DNA of 53,267 nucleotides. Origin: an uncultured Clostridia bacterium. Its GTDB lineage: Bacteria; Bacillota; Clostridia; Lachnospirales; CAG-274. Below, in pieces: positions 1 to 8,739 of this stretch. Under the pieces are notes generated by a model that saw nothing but the letters and a program-made list of their open reading frames with translations, did not search any database and had not been told where the DNA came from. Position numbers and translations under genes: made by a program. Positions within the stretch are counted from its first letter, which is position 1. Every line of letters starts with the position of its first letter. Location: positions 1-53,267 of the forward strand of contig CAJTVH010000018.1 of NCBI GenBank assembly GCA_910579745.1. The letters run 5' to 3'.

Positions 1-76
1 TAAACAGAAAAGCCTTTCTGTTTCGTTTTATTTTTTATAATTTTTAGCGCGTATTTTAGTTTTCAGATACTCTCTA
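1..76. repeat. MITE-like repeat, copy A (partial at window edge)
   Basis: This is the right half of the dispersed MITE-like element. It has the internal hairpin around aaacagaaaagcctttctgt and the right end gttttcagatactctcta, with one change from the full-copy consensus (tactctcta for tacgctcta). The left half lies outside the window. It sits just beyond the 3' end of the MATE gene. Confidence 0.8.
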
Positions 77-141
77 ACAAACCCAAAAAATAATAATGTC
101 TCCCGACATATAACCCCATTAATTCTCAAAAAACACCATTA

Positions 142-1485
142 TTATTTTATCGTTCCGCCACGTTCAAACCTCTTCTTCCATTTTCCGCCGATATAAAATA
201 TATACGACATAATTGACGCGACAACCCAGCCAACAGGCCATGCGATCCAAACCCCCTCTTCACCGAAAGGAACCGATAAAATAAAAGCGAGAACAACGCG
301 TAATATAAAATCCGTTAATGTTGAAATCATAAATCTTTTCATATCCCCAGCGCCTCTTAAAATACCGTCACAAACAAATTTAATAGCGATAATAGGATAA
401 AAAGGCGACGTTATAAGTAGAAATTTTAATCCTTCCTCTACAATTTCCTCATTTCCATCACTAAGAAATATACCTACCATTTCCGTGCCGAAACCTAAAA
501 AACAAATCATAAAAGGAACACTTATAATCCACATCATGACCGTACCCGATTTAAAACATTGTTTAACTCTCTCTATCTTTCCCGCGCCAAAATTTTGCGC
601 CGCGAAGCTTGAAACAGCGCTGCCTAAAGTAGTAAGAGATGTAATTGAAAAAGTATTTAATTTTATAGCTGCGGTATATCCGGCAATAACAACCTCGCCA
701 AAACTATTTACTTTATTTTGTATAAATAAATTTCCGACAGAAATAAAACTTTGCTGTAATATGCTAGGAATAGCCACTCGTGATATTTTTAAAAGCATAC
801 TTAATGAAAAAATCACATACTTTCCGCATTTAAGATAATATAATTTTCTCATTAAAATAAACGCTGAAAATAGAGAAGACACCCCCTGTGCGATAAATGT
901 CGCCCGCGCTATTCCTGAAATTCCCATTTGAAAGTATTCTACAAAAACAATATCAAGTAAAATATTTAATATTGATGAAACAATCAAAAAACAAAGAGGA
1001 GTCTTTGAATCTCCTAAAGCGACAAAAACACCATTACATATATTATATAAAAATAAAAAAAACATTCCAAATATATAAATCTCAAGATATATTGAGGAAT
1101 CCTCAAAAATTCCATCAGGAGTTTTTAAAACAGAAAGAATGCTGTCGCAAAACAACACGCCTAAAATAGTAATAATAATACTTAATATAATTGTTGTTAC
1201 AAGAGAAGTGAAAACAGCCGTTTTCATTTTCTCAAAATGGCTGCCTCCAAAAAGCTGAGATATTATAACTGAGGCTCCTATATTAATTCCCGTCGCCACC
1301 GCGATAAAAATCATTGTTATAGGATAAGACGCTCCTATAGCCGCCAAAGCGTCTGAGTTTATGTAAGTTCCCGCTATAACCGTGTCAGCTATGTTATAAA
1401 TCTGCTGAAAAATAACACTGATAAGCATAGGCAAAGAAAATTTCCATAAAATTTTTGTAGTCGAGCCCTCTGTCATATTTGTCAT
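142..1485 (-). CDS. MATE family efflux transporter
   Basis: This is a polytopic inner-membrane exporter of 447 residues, the usual MATE length, with about twelve hydrophobic segments in two homologous halves (roughly residues 10-200 and 230-430). The N-terminus TEGSTTKILWKFSLPMLIS and the following QQIYNIADT are typical of the NorM/DinF-like clostridial branch. Family members export drugs or metabolites by sodium or proton antiport; the substrate cannot be read from the sequence. The ATG at 1485 has AGAGG seven bases upstream. It is a single gene, with 436 bases separating it from the AI-2E-type gene upstream. Nothing looks truncated. The family call is firm and the substrate unknown. Confidence 0.93.
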   Translation of the reverse strand: MTNMTEGSTTKILWKFSLPMLISVIFQQIYNIADTVIAGTYINSDALAAIGASYPITMIFIAVATGINIGASVIISQLFGGSHFEKMKTAVFTSLVTTIILSIIITILGVLFCDSILSVLKTPDGIFEDSSIYLEIYIFGMFFLFLYNICNGVFVALGDSKTPLCFLIVSSILNILLDIVFVEYFQMGISGIARATFIAQGVSSLFSAFILMRKLYYLKCGKYVIFSLSMLLKISRVAIPSILQQSFISVGNLFIQNKVNSFGEVVIAGYTAAIKLNTFSITSLTTLGSAVSSFAAQNFGAGKIERVKQCFKSGTVMMWIISVPFMICFLGFGTEMVGIFLSDGNEEIVEEGLKFLLITSPFYPIIAIKFVCDGILRGAGDMKRFMISTLTDFILRVVLAFILSVPFGEEGVWIAWPVGWVVASIMSYIFYIGGKWKKRFERGGTIK

Positions 1486-1583
1486 AAAAAAGCCTCTTTT
1501 CTAAAAATATTAATAACTAAATTCTTTATATATAAAATAAATAGCCCCCTAAAAATTCTCTTCCGCTGTTTTTCCAAAATAAC

Positions 1584-1620
1584 ATTAAGCACCCCTTGCC
1601 TAAAAACAGGGGTGCTTAAT
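1584..1620. terminator. Perfect 13-bp hairpin, probable terminator
   Basis: The arms attaagcacccct (1584-1596) and aggggtgcttaat (1608-1620) are exact reverse complements around an 11-base loop. It lies between two minus-strand genes. On the minus strand the run after the stem is only moderately U-rich (tgttatttt), so termination of the permease transcript is likely but not certain. It could alternatively be a structured leader of the MATE gene. Confidence 0.5.
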
Positions 1621-1736
1621 ATCACGATATGCTAAATATCACCAGACATATAATATAATCATAGAGTATCTTCTTAAAACTATACAACTAAAAAGGTTTT
1701 AAAAATATAAATATTATTTTAAAATATAAAAACACT

Positions 1737-1902
1737 TATAGCGTATCTGAAAACTCTTGCCAACTGTTAAAAGTATATAAAACCTTATTTTTACTTTCTC
1801 AAAACCCAAATATCTAAAAATTTATTAAAAAATAAACGAGAATGATTCAATTTCATCTTTAATATAACTTTTTACTCGTATTTTATTTTTAGATACGTTA
1901 TA
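1737..1902. repeat. MITE-like repeat, copy H (degenerate)
   Basis: The ends tatagcgtatctgaaaact and agatacgttata are recognisable inverted ends of the MITE family with a few changes. The interior keeps the block attaaaaaataaacga and the spacing of a full copy (about 165 bases) but has diverged strongly. The rest of the 1486-1921 gap holds only the hairpin at 1584-1620. Confidence 0.6.
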
Positions 1903-1921
1903 AAACAAAAATTTAAATAAC

Positions 1922-3214
1922 TCAATCCAGATTCTCAGCAAAAAGACTTTCTTTTTTTAGCTTTTGCCTATAAAAAAATCTTTGAGCGAAAAGTTTTATC
2001 GTAGCAAAAACAGGAACAGCTAAAATCATACCCCAGAGTCCAAAAAGCTCAGCCGCTACAGCGAGAGCTATAATAACCATAACCGGACTCAATTTAACAT
2101 TTTCACCTACAACTTTCGGACCAATAACGATTCCATCAAGCTGTTGCAGCACAATTATGACAATAGCTGCGTAAAGCGCCTTTATAGGCTCTCCGCTCAA
2201 TAAAGTAACAATCATCGCAAGTACAAACGCTATAAAAGCGCCAAAATAAGGTATTATGTTAGCAAATCCTGAGACTATTCCGATTATAACCGCGAAATCC
2301 ACGTCAACTAGCATAAGCCCAACGCTTATAAGGGCCGACATAATAGAAGCGTCCATAATCTGCCCCCTGATATATCCTGAGAAAACAGCGTCAATATCGC
2401 TTGCGGCGTTTTGTAAAACAACATTAAATCTATGCGGTAAAAAAGCGTTAAAAACTTCTTTAAATTTATATTTAATGCTTTCTTTATCCCTTAAAAAATA
2501 AAAAGCGATTACAAAACCGATTAAAATATTTAAAAATCCACTAGCGAAAGAATATATAAAGTCAACAATACCGTTTCCTATATTGGAAACAAACATTGTA
2601 AATTCTCTGGTAAAAGAATTTATATATTGCTCAATATACTCAAACACTCCATAAACCTTCAAAAGACCTTCCATATTATCATATATTTTTGAAAAATCAG
2701 AAAAAGAATTATTCACAAAAGCGATTACACTCTCAATAATATCATTCCCGCCGCTTTCGCTTATTTTCCCCACAAGAAAGTTTATACTTAAATAAATTAA
2801 AAATATAATAATCAAAAAAGTAATTACCGTACCCGCGGTTCTTTTTTTGTAAACAGCTTTACTTTTTTTTACCTCAATTCTCTTTCTCACCCGAAACTTA
2901 ATTAAAATTTCCCTTAGTTTTTTATTTTTTTTAATTTGAGGCAAAATATATTTGCTGGAAGCGATGTCATATTTATTTTGAAAAAAGTCAACCGCTGGAT
3001 CAAGTATATAGGATATTATAAAAGCGATGACAAGAGTAGCGCACACAGAAAGCATCCAGCCAAAAAAATCACTCAGACCAGTATAAATCTCGCCTAAATT
3101 CGTGATTATATAAGCGATAAAATCAACACATAATTTAAGAGCGTATATTATAACAACCGTAACAACAATATGAAATGAAAATTTAATATAATTTTTATCC
3201 CATGGTAACTTCAC
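1922..3214 (-). CDS. AI-2E family transporter (PF01594-type permease)
   Basis: This is a membrane protein of 430 residues. It has two hydrophobic segments near the N-terminus (about 14-36 and 50-80), a long basic linker (about 85-130), another membrane segment, and a conserved C-terminal block of membrane helices. Stretches such as GFVIAFYFLRDKES, SGFANIIPYFGAFIAF and QQLDGIVIGPKVVG are typical of the AI-2E/YtvI/YueF family. Despite the name, members have been linked to diverse export and ion transport functions, so the substrate is unknown. The start is GTG at 3214, with AGGTGG a few bases upstream. It lies 121 bases downstream of pepD on the same strand and may be read through from that operon. 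Confidence 0.9.
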   Translation of the reverse strand: MKLPWDKNYIKFSFHIVVTVVIIYALKLCVDFIAYIITNLGEIYTGLSDFFGWMLSVCATLVIAFIISYILDPAVDFFQNKYDIASSKYILPQIKKNKKLREILIKFRVRKRIEVKKSKAVYKKRTAGTVITFLIIIFLIYLSINFLVGKISESGGNDIIESVIAFVNNSFSDFSKIYDNMEGLLKVYGVFEYIEQYINSFTREFTMFVSNIGNGIVDFIYSFASGFLNILIGFVIAFYFLRDKESIKYKFKEVFNAFLPHRFNVVLQNAASDIDAVFSGYIRGQIMDASIMSALISVGLMLVDVDFAVIIGIVSGFANIIPYFGAFIAFVLAMIVTLLSGEPIKALYAAIVIIVLQQLDGIVIGPKVVGENVKLSPVMVIIALAVAAELFGLWGMILAVPVFATIKLFAQRFFYRQKLKKESLFAENLD

Positions 3215-3335
3215 AAAACCACCTGCACTTTTTCTTGTTCTTTGTCAATTTTCTCGTTGAATCGTAAAAATTTTTTTAAATTGTTATCTGTAAATTAATC
3301 ATTATTTTAAACACATATTAAATTTTAACTTTATA

Positions 3336-4787
3336 TCATTGTAAATTCCTAAATATCTCAAGAAGAAACAGCCAGCATCTCTCAATAGACGAAATACTCG
3401 CTCTTTCCTTAGGTGTATGAATGTCGAAAAGGTCTGGACCAAAAGAAATCATATCCATATCAGTTTTTTTCTTAGCGAAAATCCCGCATTCAAGACCAGC
3501 GTGAACTATTTCCTCCTCAGCCTTTTTATTAAATAATCTTTCATATGTCTCCATACATAATTTTCTTATCTTTGAATTTTCATTATATTCCCACGCCGGA
3601 TAATCGCCAATATAGGTAACATATCCCCCCGCGAGTTCTGAAATTGTTTTTATTTTATCGTAAATAAAATATTTTTGTGAAACGACAGAACTTCTTACAG
3701 CGCAGATAAAAATAATCTCATTGTCAATTACTTTAACCGCTCCCAAATTATTAGAACTCTCAGTCAGCCCGTCAACGTCAAAACTTACGGTCTGAACCCC
3801 ATTTGGCAAAAGCGTAATAACCGCAATAATATTCCTCACTGTATCCTCTGAAAAACATAATTCCTGTTTAGTCGTCTCATTAAATTTTATAATTATCCCG
3901 CTGTCGTTATTTTTAAATTCCTTTACGAAAATACTATTTATATCATTAATATTATCCCGAATATCCGATAAAAGCGTTTTATCAAAAGAAATAACACACT
4001 CTGCCTCTCTCGGAATAGCGTTGTCCTTAATTCCACCTGATATATAATTAACGTTAATATCAAATTCAGAGGTAAGGGAATTAAGAAGTCTCGCCATAAG
4101 AACATTAGCGTTTGCCCTTCCCTTATTAATATCTATTCCCGAATGACCCCCGTTTAATCCCGTTATCATTATAGCGTATGAAACTAAATTTTTGTCTTGC
4201 TTTTGATATTTAAGGGGCAGATGAGTATGTGTTTTCATACCGCCGGCGCAGCCGCCCGTAAAAACACCCTCTTTCTCCGAGTCAATATTTAAAAGTATCT
4301 TTCCATCAAGTAAATTTCCGTCAAAAGCTGCCGCCCCGCACATGCCTACTTCCTCATCTGTAGTGAAAATAATCTCAAGAGCTGGATGCTCTATAGAATC
4401 ATCATCAAGGAGAGCGAGCCCCATAGCGACAGCAATACCGTCATCCGCTCCAAGAGTCGTTCCGTTCGCTTTTATAAAATCACCCTCATAAATAATCTCA
4501 ATAGGGTCTTTAAGGAAATCGTGAGTAACATCTTTATTTTTTTCACAAACCATATCAAGATGCCCTTGAATAACAACAGTAGGAATATTTTCAAAACCAT
4601 TTGAGGGCGGCTTTTTAATAAGAACGTTTAAAGCCTCATCTTGTTTTACCCATAAATCTCTCTTTCTGGCAAAGTCAACAATATAATCGCTTATTTGTTT
4701 TTCATTGCCTGAACCTCTCGGAATCTTACTGATTTCTTCAAAATAACGCAAAACATTTGAACAATTTAGATTTTCAAAACTCGCCAT
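3336..4787 (-). CDS. pepD: Aminoacyl-histidine dipeptidase (beta-Ala-His dipeptidase, M20 family)
   Basis: This is a cytosolic metallopeptidase that cleaves dipeptides such as Xaa-His. At 483 residues it matches the PepD length. Zinc-site motifs are visible: QGHLDMVCEK (His76 and Asp78), GADDGIA with the bridging Asp near 115, TTDEEVG with the Glu pair at 145-146, and C-terminal HAGLECG and DIHTPKE. The lid or dimerisation segment with NGGHSGIDINKGRANAN lies around residue 215. The ATG has GGAGG at good spacing. It lies 18 bases after the UPF0210 gene and forms an operon with that gene and the ACT gene. No oddities are seen. Confidence 0.95.
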   Translation of the reverse strand: MASFENLNCSNVLRYFEEISKIPRGSGNEKQISDYIVDFARKRDLWVKQDEALNVLIKKPPSNGFENIPTVVIQGHLDMVCEKNKDVTHDFLKDPIEIIYEGDFIKANGTTLGADDGIAVAMGLALLDDDSIEHPALEIIFTTDEEVGMCGAAAFDGNLLDGKILLNIDSEKEGVFTGGCAGGMKTHTHLPLKYQKQDKNLVSYAIMITGLNGGHSGIDINKGRANANVLMARLLNSLTSEFDINVNYISGGIKDNAIPREAECVISFDKTLLSDIRDNINDINSIFVKEFKNNDSGIIIKFNETTKQELCFSEDTVRNIIAVITLLPNGVQTVSFDVDGLTESSNNLGAVKVIDNEIIFICAVRSSVVSQKYFIYDKIKTISELAGGYVTYIGDYPAWEYNENSKIRKLCMETYERLFNKKAEEEIVHAGLECGIFAKKKTDMDMISFGPDLFDIHTPKERASISSIERCWLFLLEIFRNLQ

Positions 4788-4805
4788 ATGAAGACCTCCA
4801 AATAA

Positions 4806-6164
4806 TTAATTTTTAAAACTATGAACAGGCGCCGGAATTCTTCCGCCTCTTTTAATAAACGCCTCACAGCTGTATTTATTCACAGGCATAATAGGAGCAT
4901 AACCCAAAAGCCCGCCAAACTCAATGCTGTCACCGACTTCTTTTCCTATAACCGGAATAATTCTTACAGCCGTTGTTTTGTTGTTTATCATACCAATAGC
5001 CATTTCATCGGCAATAATCCCAGAAATGGTTTCAGCCGAGGTAGACCCTGGTATAGCAATCATATCAAGACCAACCGAACATACGCATGTCATCGCCTCA
5101 AGCTTCTCAAGAGTAAGCGCCCCTATTTCCGCGGCCTCAATCATACCATGGTCCTCGCTTACTGGTATAAACGCTCCGCTAAGCCCCCCTACATAGGAAG
5201 AAGCCATAATTCCGCCTTTCTTCACATTATCATTTAATATAGCTAAAGCGGCAGTCGTGCCTGGCGCGCCCGCTCGCTCAAGACCCATTTCGTTAAAAAT
5301 CTCCGCTATACTGTCTCCAACGGCAGGCGTAGGAGCCAGTGAAAGATCTATTATGCCAAAAGGAATTCCCATTCTTTTAGAAGTTTCCTGAGCTACAAGC
5401 TGTCCAACTCTTGCAATTTTAAAAGCGGTTCTTTTAACCGTCTCGCAAAGCGTCTCAAAATCGGCTCCCCTCACGTTTTCCAACGCGCGTTTAACAACAC
5501 CCGGACCGCTTACCCCAACATTAATAACAAGGTCTCTCTCACCCACACCGTGGAAAGCTCCCGCCATAAAAGGATTATCTTCCACAGCGTTGCAAAACAC
5601 CACAAATTTGGCGCAGGCTATAGAACCTTTATCTTTTGTCATAAATGCCATTTCCTTAATAATTTCGCCCATTTTCTTTACGGCGTTCATATTTATACCA
5701 TTTTTAGAAGTACCTACATTAACTGAAGAACATACTCTTTCCGTAACCGTTAAAGCTTCCGGAATACTTCTAACAAGATTAATATCCCCTTTTGTGCTTC
5801 CTTTTTGCACAAGAGCCGAATACCCCCCGATAAAATTCACTCCAACTTCCTTAGCGGCTTTATCAAGAGTTTTCGCTATAGAAACAAAACCGGCGGTATC
5901 AATATTACCGCCCACAAGACTTATAGGAGTAACGGAAATTCTTTTGTTTACAATAGGAACACCGAATTCTTTTGAGATATCCTCTCCAACAGAAACAAGA
6001 TTAGCGGCGTTTTTTGTAATTTTATCATAAATTTTGTCATTAAGTTTATTTATATCGGAATCAGCGCAATCAAGTAAATTAATACCCATAGTAATAGTAC
6101 GGACGTCAAGATTAGCTTCCTGAATCATTTTATTTGTTTCAAAAACCTCATAACGTGAAATCAT
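4806..6164 (-). CDS. PFL family protein (UPF0210/DUF711)
   Basis: This 452-residue soluble protein has the length and the Gly/Ala-rich segments of the UPF0210 family, such as FIGGYSALVQKG, GVSGPGVVKRALE, DLSLAPTPAVGDSIAEI and GAPGTTAALA. The family shares an ancestral fold with pyruvate formate-lyase-type proteins, but no reaction is firmly known and the glycyl-radical motif is not seen. In many Firmicutes it is encoded beside an ACT-domain protein, exactly as here (18 bases apart), so the ACT protein probably senses a small molecule for it (inference). The ATG at 6164 follows CGGAGGGG. The family call is firm and the function unknown. Confidence 0.93.
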   Translation of the reverse strand: MISRYEVFETNKMIQEANLDVRTITMGINLLDCADSDINKLNDKIYDKITKNAANLVSVGEDISKEFGVPIVNKRISVTPISLVGGNIDTAGFVSIAKTLDKAAKEVGVNFIGGYSALVQKGSTKGDINLVRSIPEALTVTERVCSSVNVGTSKNGINMNAVKKMGEIIKEMAFMTKDKGSIACAKFVVFCNAVEDNPFMAGAFHGVGERDLVINVGVSGPGVVKRALENVRGADFETLCETVKRTAFKIARVGQLVAQETSKRMGIPFGIIDLSLAPTPAVGDSIAEIFNEMGLERAGAPGTTAALAILNDNVKKGGIMASSYVGGLSGAFIPVSEDHGMIEAAEIGALTLEKLEAMTCVCSVGLDMIAIPGSTSAETISGIIADEMAIGMINNKTTAVRIIPVIGKEVGDSIEFGGLLGYAPIMPVNKYSCEAFIKRGGRIPAPVHSFKN

Positions 6165-6182
6165 ATATATCCCCTCCGAAAA

Positions 6183-6452
6183 TTAGATTCTATGCATGCT
6201 ATTGAAAATTTCTTCGGATTGAAGCCTTATATCGACACCAATTTCTTTACCAAGCTTTTTAAGCTCCTCAACAGTATTTTCAAACTTATTTAAATTTTCG
6301 GAAGCGTCAACAATCATCATCATATTAAAATATCCGCTAATAATAGTTTGTGAAATATCAAGAATATTCATGTTCTTTTCGGCAAGATATGTACATATCT
6401 TAGCTATAATGCCAACGCTGTCTTTACCAATAACCGTAATAATGCCCTTCAT
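6183..6452 (-). CDS. ACT domain-containing protein (UPF0237)
   Basis: This is an 89-residue single ACT domain from MKGIITVIGKDSVGI onward, with the beta-alpha-beta-beta-alpha-beta pattern of GcvR-type ACT regulators. The start at 6452 is chosen because TCCTCC on the plus strand (AGGAGGA on the coding strand) sits about eight bases upstream. An ATG nine codons earlier would place that ribosome binding site inside the coding region. It is the first gene of the ACT - UPF0210 - pepD operon and has a sigma-A promoter at 6489-6517. It probably binds an amino acid or other small ligand and partners with the UPF0210 protein (inference from conserved pairing). Confidence 0.92.
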   Translation of the reverse strand: MKGIITVIGKDSVGIIAKICTYLAEKNMNILDISQTIISGYFNMMMIVDASENLNKFENTVEELKKLGKEIGVDIRLQSEEIFNSMHRI

Positions 6453-6488
6453 CGAAAAAATCCTCCTATGTAAATTCATATGTATAAT

Positions 6489-6517
6489 ATTCTAACATAT
6501 AAAAATATATTTTTCAA
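6489..6517 (-). promoter_or_regulatory. Sigma-A promoter of the ACT-UPF0210-pepD operon
   Basis: Read on the minus strand, TTGAAA (6512-6517) and TAGAAT (6489-6494) are separated by 17 bases. They lie about 37 bases upstream of the ACT-domain start codon. MITE copy B lies about 85 bases further upstream. Confidence 0.75.
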
Positions 6518-6600
6518 CGAATAAATAAAAAAGTTTTCGATAATATTATTAACACCTTTAATCTAAATATTCTCAAAAATATGCTTTAAAATAATTTAAT

Positions 6601-6765
6601 TAGAGCGTATCTGAAAACTATCATAAGCTATCAGTTATATACTAGAAATATCCAAAAAATTATTAAAAAATAAACGAAAACGGTTCAATTAAACAGAAAA
6701 GCCTTCCTGTTTCGTTTTATTTTTTATAATTTTTCACGCGTATTTTAGTTTTCAGATACGCTCTA
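6601..6765. repeat. MITE-like repeat, copy B (full, 165 bp)
   Basis: The two ends, tagagcgtatctgaaaact and agttttcagatacgctcta, are exact reverse complements over 19 bases and carry TA at each outer edge. The inside contains two imperfectly complementary AT-rich arms (ttattaaaaaataaacga against tcgttttattttttataa) and the small hairpin aaacagaaaagccttcctgt. The whole element can fold on itself, and no reading frame is present. It is in orientation 1 and can serve as the family reference. Confidence 0.92.
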
Positions 6766-6864
6766 AAAAACACTGTTTAATATAACCGATAGAAACAATC
6801 GATTATAAAAAACAGCGTTTTTAAAATAACCACGCTAAAATGATTTAACTAAAATTTATCAAAA

Positions 6865-7092
6865 TCAACGCGTCGCGTGAGCCATACTTGTATCTTCAAT
6901 TCTTCCGTATAAACTAAGCGAATAAAGACCCGCAATACCAACCAAAGCGTATATAACACGGGTAAGCCAGAAACCTGTTCCCCCAAATATTGTAGCGACA
7001 AGGTCAAATTGGAAAAAACCAATAAGTCCCCAGTTAATCGCGCCAATAATAACTAATGTTAAAGCAATCCAATCAAAAGGTTTTATTCTCAT
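6865..7092 (-). CDS. DUF378 family small membrane protein
   Basis: This is a 75-residue protein with two hydrophobic helices: about residues 8-28 (IALTLVIIGAINWGLIGF) and 42-62 (LTRVIYALVGIAGLYSL). The pattern W-A-L-x-L-x-I-x-G-(A/G)-x-N-W-G-L and the second-helix R-x-I-Y-x-L-V-G are typical of DUF378 (YuzA-like). The function is unknown. I place the start at 7092, because AGGAGG stands about seven bases upstream of this ATG but only two bases from an ATG at 7098. The gene lies between MITE copies B and C, which are in opposite orientation. Confidence 0.85.
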   Translation of the reverse strand: MRIKPFDWIALTLVIIGAINWGLIGFFQFDLVATIFGGTGFWLTRVIYALVGIAGLYSLSLYGRIEDTSMAHATR

Positions 7093-7181
7093 TTCCATTC
7101 CTCCTTGCGATAAAATAAAAAATAATAGCAGTAGCTATCAATTCTTATTATACTCAATAATTAATCTTTTATACTAAAATC

Positions 7182-7264
7182 TATCTGAAAACTCTGTAAT
7201 AATTGTCAAAACTATACAAACAATAAATATATAAAAAATATACGTCCTCTTTGATATAATAAAC
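7182..7264. repeat. Fragment of an older MITE-like copy next to copy C
   Basis: The sequence tatctgaaaactctgtaa and the following AT-rich stretch resemble the left part of degenerate copy H (tatctgaaaactcttgcc). No right end follows before full copy C starts at 7265. It may be a decayed copy truncated by the later insertion. Confidence 0.35.
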
Positions 7265-7429
7265 TGGAGCGTATCTGAAAACTAAAATATGCACAAAAAA
7301 TTATAAAAAATAAAACGAAACAGGAAGGCTTTTCTATTTAATTGAACCGTTTTGGTTTATTTTTTAATAATTTTTTGGATATTTCTAGTATATAACTGAT
7401 AGCTTATGATAGTTTTCAGATACACCCTA
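7265..7429. repeat. MITE-like repeat, copy C (full, 165 bp, inverted)
   Basis: This has the same 165-base element as copy B in the opposite orientation. Its ends are tggagcgtatctgaaaact and agttttcagatacaccct, with slight decay. It lies between the 5' end of the DUF378 gene and the 3' end of the acyltransferase gene. Confidence 0.88.
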
Positions 7430-7482
7430 AAATATTAAAAAATCAAAAAATAATAAAAATATCCAATAATCACTAAATATTG

Positions 7483-8567
7483 TCATACTTTACTCAATTC
7501 TTTTCTTTTTAAAAATAAATCACAAAGATATTTATATATCTCAGAAATAATTAACGTTACAAAAAGTGAAATAATCACCCTGACAATTTCATTTTTGTTT
7601 ATATATGGAATTAAATTTTTATTTATAAATATAAGCTCAACTTTTTCATAAATTAAATATGTTTCCAATGTATAATTGCCTATATACTCAAAAAACTTTT
7701 TAATAAAACAATTATTATCCAATGAATCCAGAACAGCTGAAAAAACAATGCAAAAAGCTATAGATAGAGGAGCGTATAAACATCGCCTAAACTTTAGTTG
7801 CCCAAAAATACCACTTTCACAATAAAGTAGCGCCACACATAATATTATAACAAAAATAGAATAAGTAATAATCCTTACATAATTGGTTTTAAAATTGTTT
7901 TTAACAAAATAACCAGCGGCACATCCAAATAAAAACACCGGAACTCTGGAAAAAATCATCTCAAACCATCTTCGATTATTCTCATTAAAAAAATAAATGT
8001 CATTATATAAAAAATAATATATAAAAATACTCAAAATAATAGGCAAAATTATTAAATATAAAAGAAAAACCTTACTATTAATTTTTATAAAAAATAATTT
8101 ATATATAAAAGGAAATAACAAATAAAAAATTAAAATGACAACAATAAACCATTCGACTATATTGTTCTCTGTAAAAAAACTTATTAGTGTTACGTCAGCG
8201 AAATAATCCAATAGTCCTCTTCCCATAACTTTATCATAAAACGCGAACCAAATTAAACAAATAGGCAAATATATTGGTATAATTCTTAAAAATCTTTTCT
8301 TATAAAATTCTTTTAAATTATGATTTTTACTATATGAATAATACAAACCGATACCTGATAAAAATAAAAATATATCTACACCAAACTGAAAATTCTTCTT
8401 TATAAGATAAAAAGTCGTATCTTGTCCCACAGCAAACCGAGAATGAAAAAACAGTATAAAAATACACGCGATTCCAAACAAATATTTCCTGTTTTTACTT
8501 ATAATGTTAAAATTATACCCCCCCCCCCCCCATTTCCAAATTTATCCATTTTAGTACTATTTTTCAA
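7483..8567 (-). pseudogene. Membrane acyltransferase (acyltransferase_3/OafA-like), out of frame at a poly-G tract: probable phase-variable gene
   Basis: The body (7483 to about 8517) encodes a polytopic protein with about ten hydrophobic helices, with LFGIACIFILFFHSRF near the N-terminus and FGVDIFLFLSGIGLYYSYSK next. This is the family's conserved beginning with the catalytic-type His. Members O-acylate surface polysaccharide or peptidoglycan sugars. Translation should start at TTG 8567, eight bases after AAGGAGG. The frame then reads KNSTKMDKFGN into a run of 14 G on the coding strand (plus-strand C 8518-8531). With 14 G it hits TAA soon after; with 12 or 15 G it joins YNFNIISKNRKYLFGIA and gives about 361 residues with 15. 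As sequenced the gene is therefore off, unless an internal TTG is used. Annotating only the shorter frame from 8481 would miss the N-terminus. The run length may be misread by sequencing. Confidence 0.85.
8518..8531. repeat. Poly-C/poly-G tract (14), contingency-locus repeat
   Basis: Fourteen consecutive C on the plus strand (G on the coding strand) stand out in AT-rich DNA, and no comparable G/C run was seen elsewhere in the window. The tract lies about twelve codons after the probable start of the acyltransferase and sets whether the gene is in frame: multiples of three are on, 13 and 14 are off. Such tracts change length by slipped-strand mispairing. Confidence 0.85.
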
Positions 8568-8739
8568 ACTATTTTCCTCCTTAAAATTATATTTATAATG
8601 GATTATTTTACCACAAAATATAATTCAAGTAAATGATAAAAAAATTATATATTCCAAAGTATACCTAAAAGTTAAAACATAAGTAAAAAGTTATAAAACA
8701 GATTTTCAAGTTACTTTTTATTTCTAGAATATTTAAAAA

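Noticed and set aside
1584..1620. Riboswitch before the MATE gene
   Set aside because: Only one simple hairpin is visible and no known riboswitch core could be recognised; a terminator explains it.
4821..5237. 138-codon plus-strand frame opposite the UPF0210 gene
   Set aside because: Antisense shadow of a well-supported gene.
7265..7429. MITE copies as small RNA genes or dedicated terminators
   Set aside because: They fold well, but their spread in both orientations, TA edges and placement also upstream of promoters fit mobile repeats better.
7483..8481. Complete acyltransferase starting at the internal TTG 8481
   Set aside because: No ribosome binding site there, and the conserved N-terminal residues upstream would be lost; the frame continues back to the poly-G tract.
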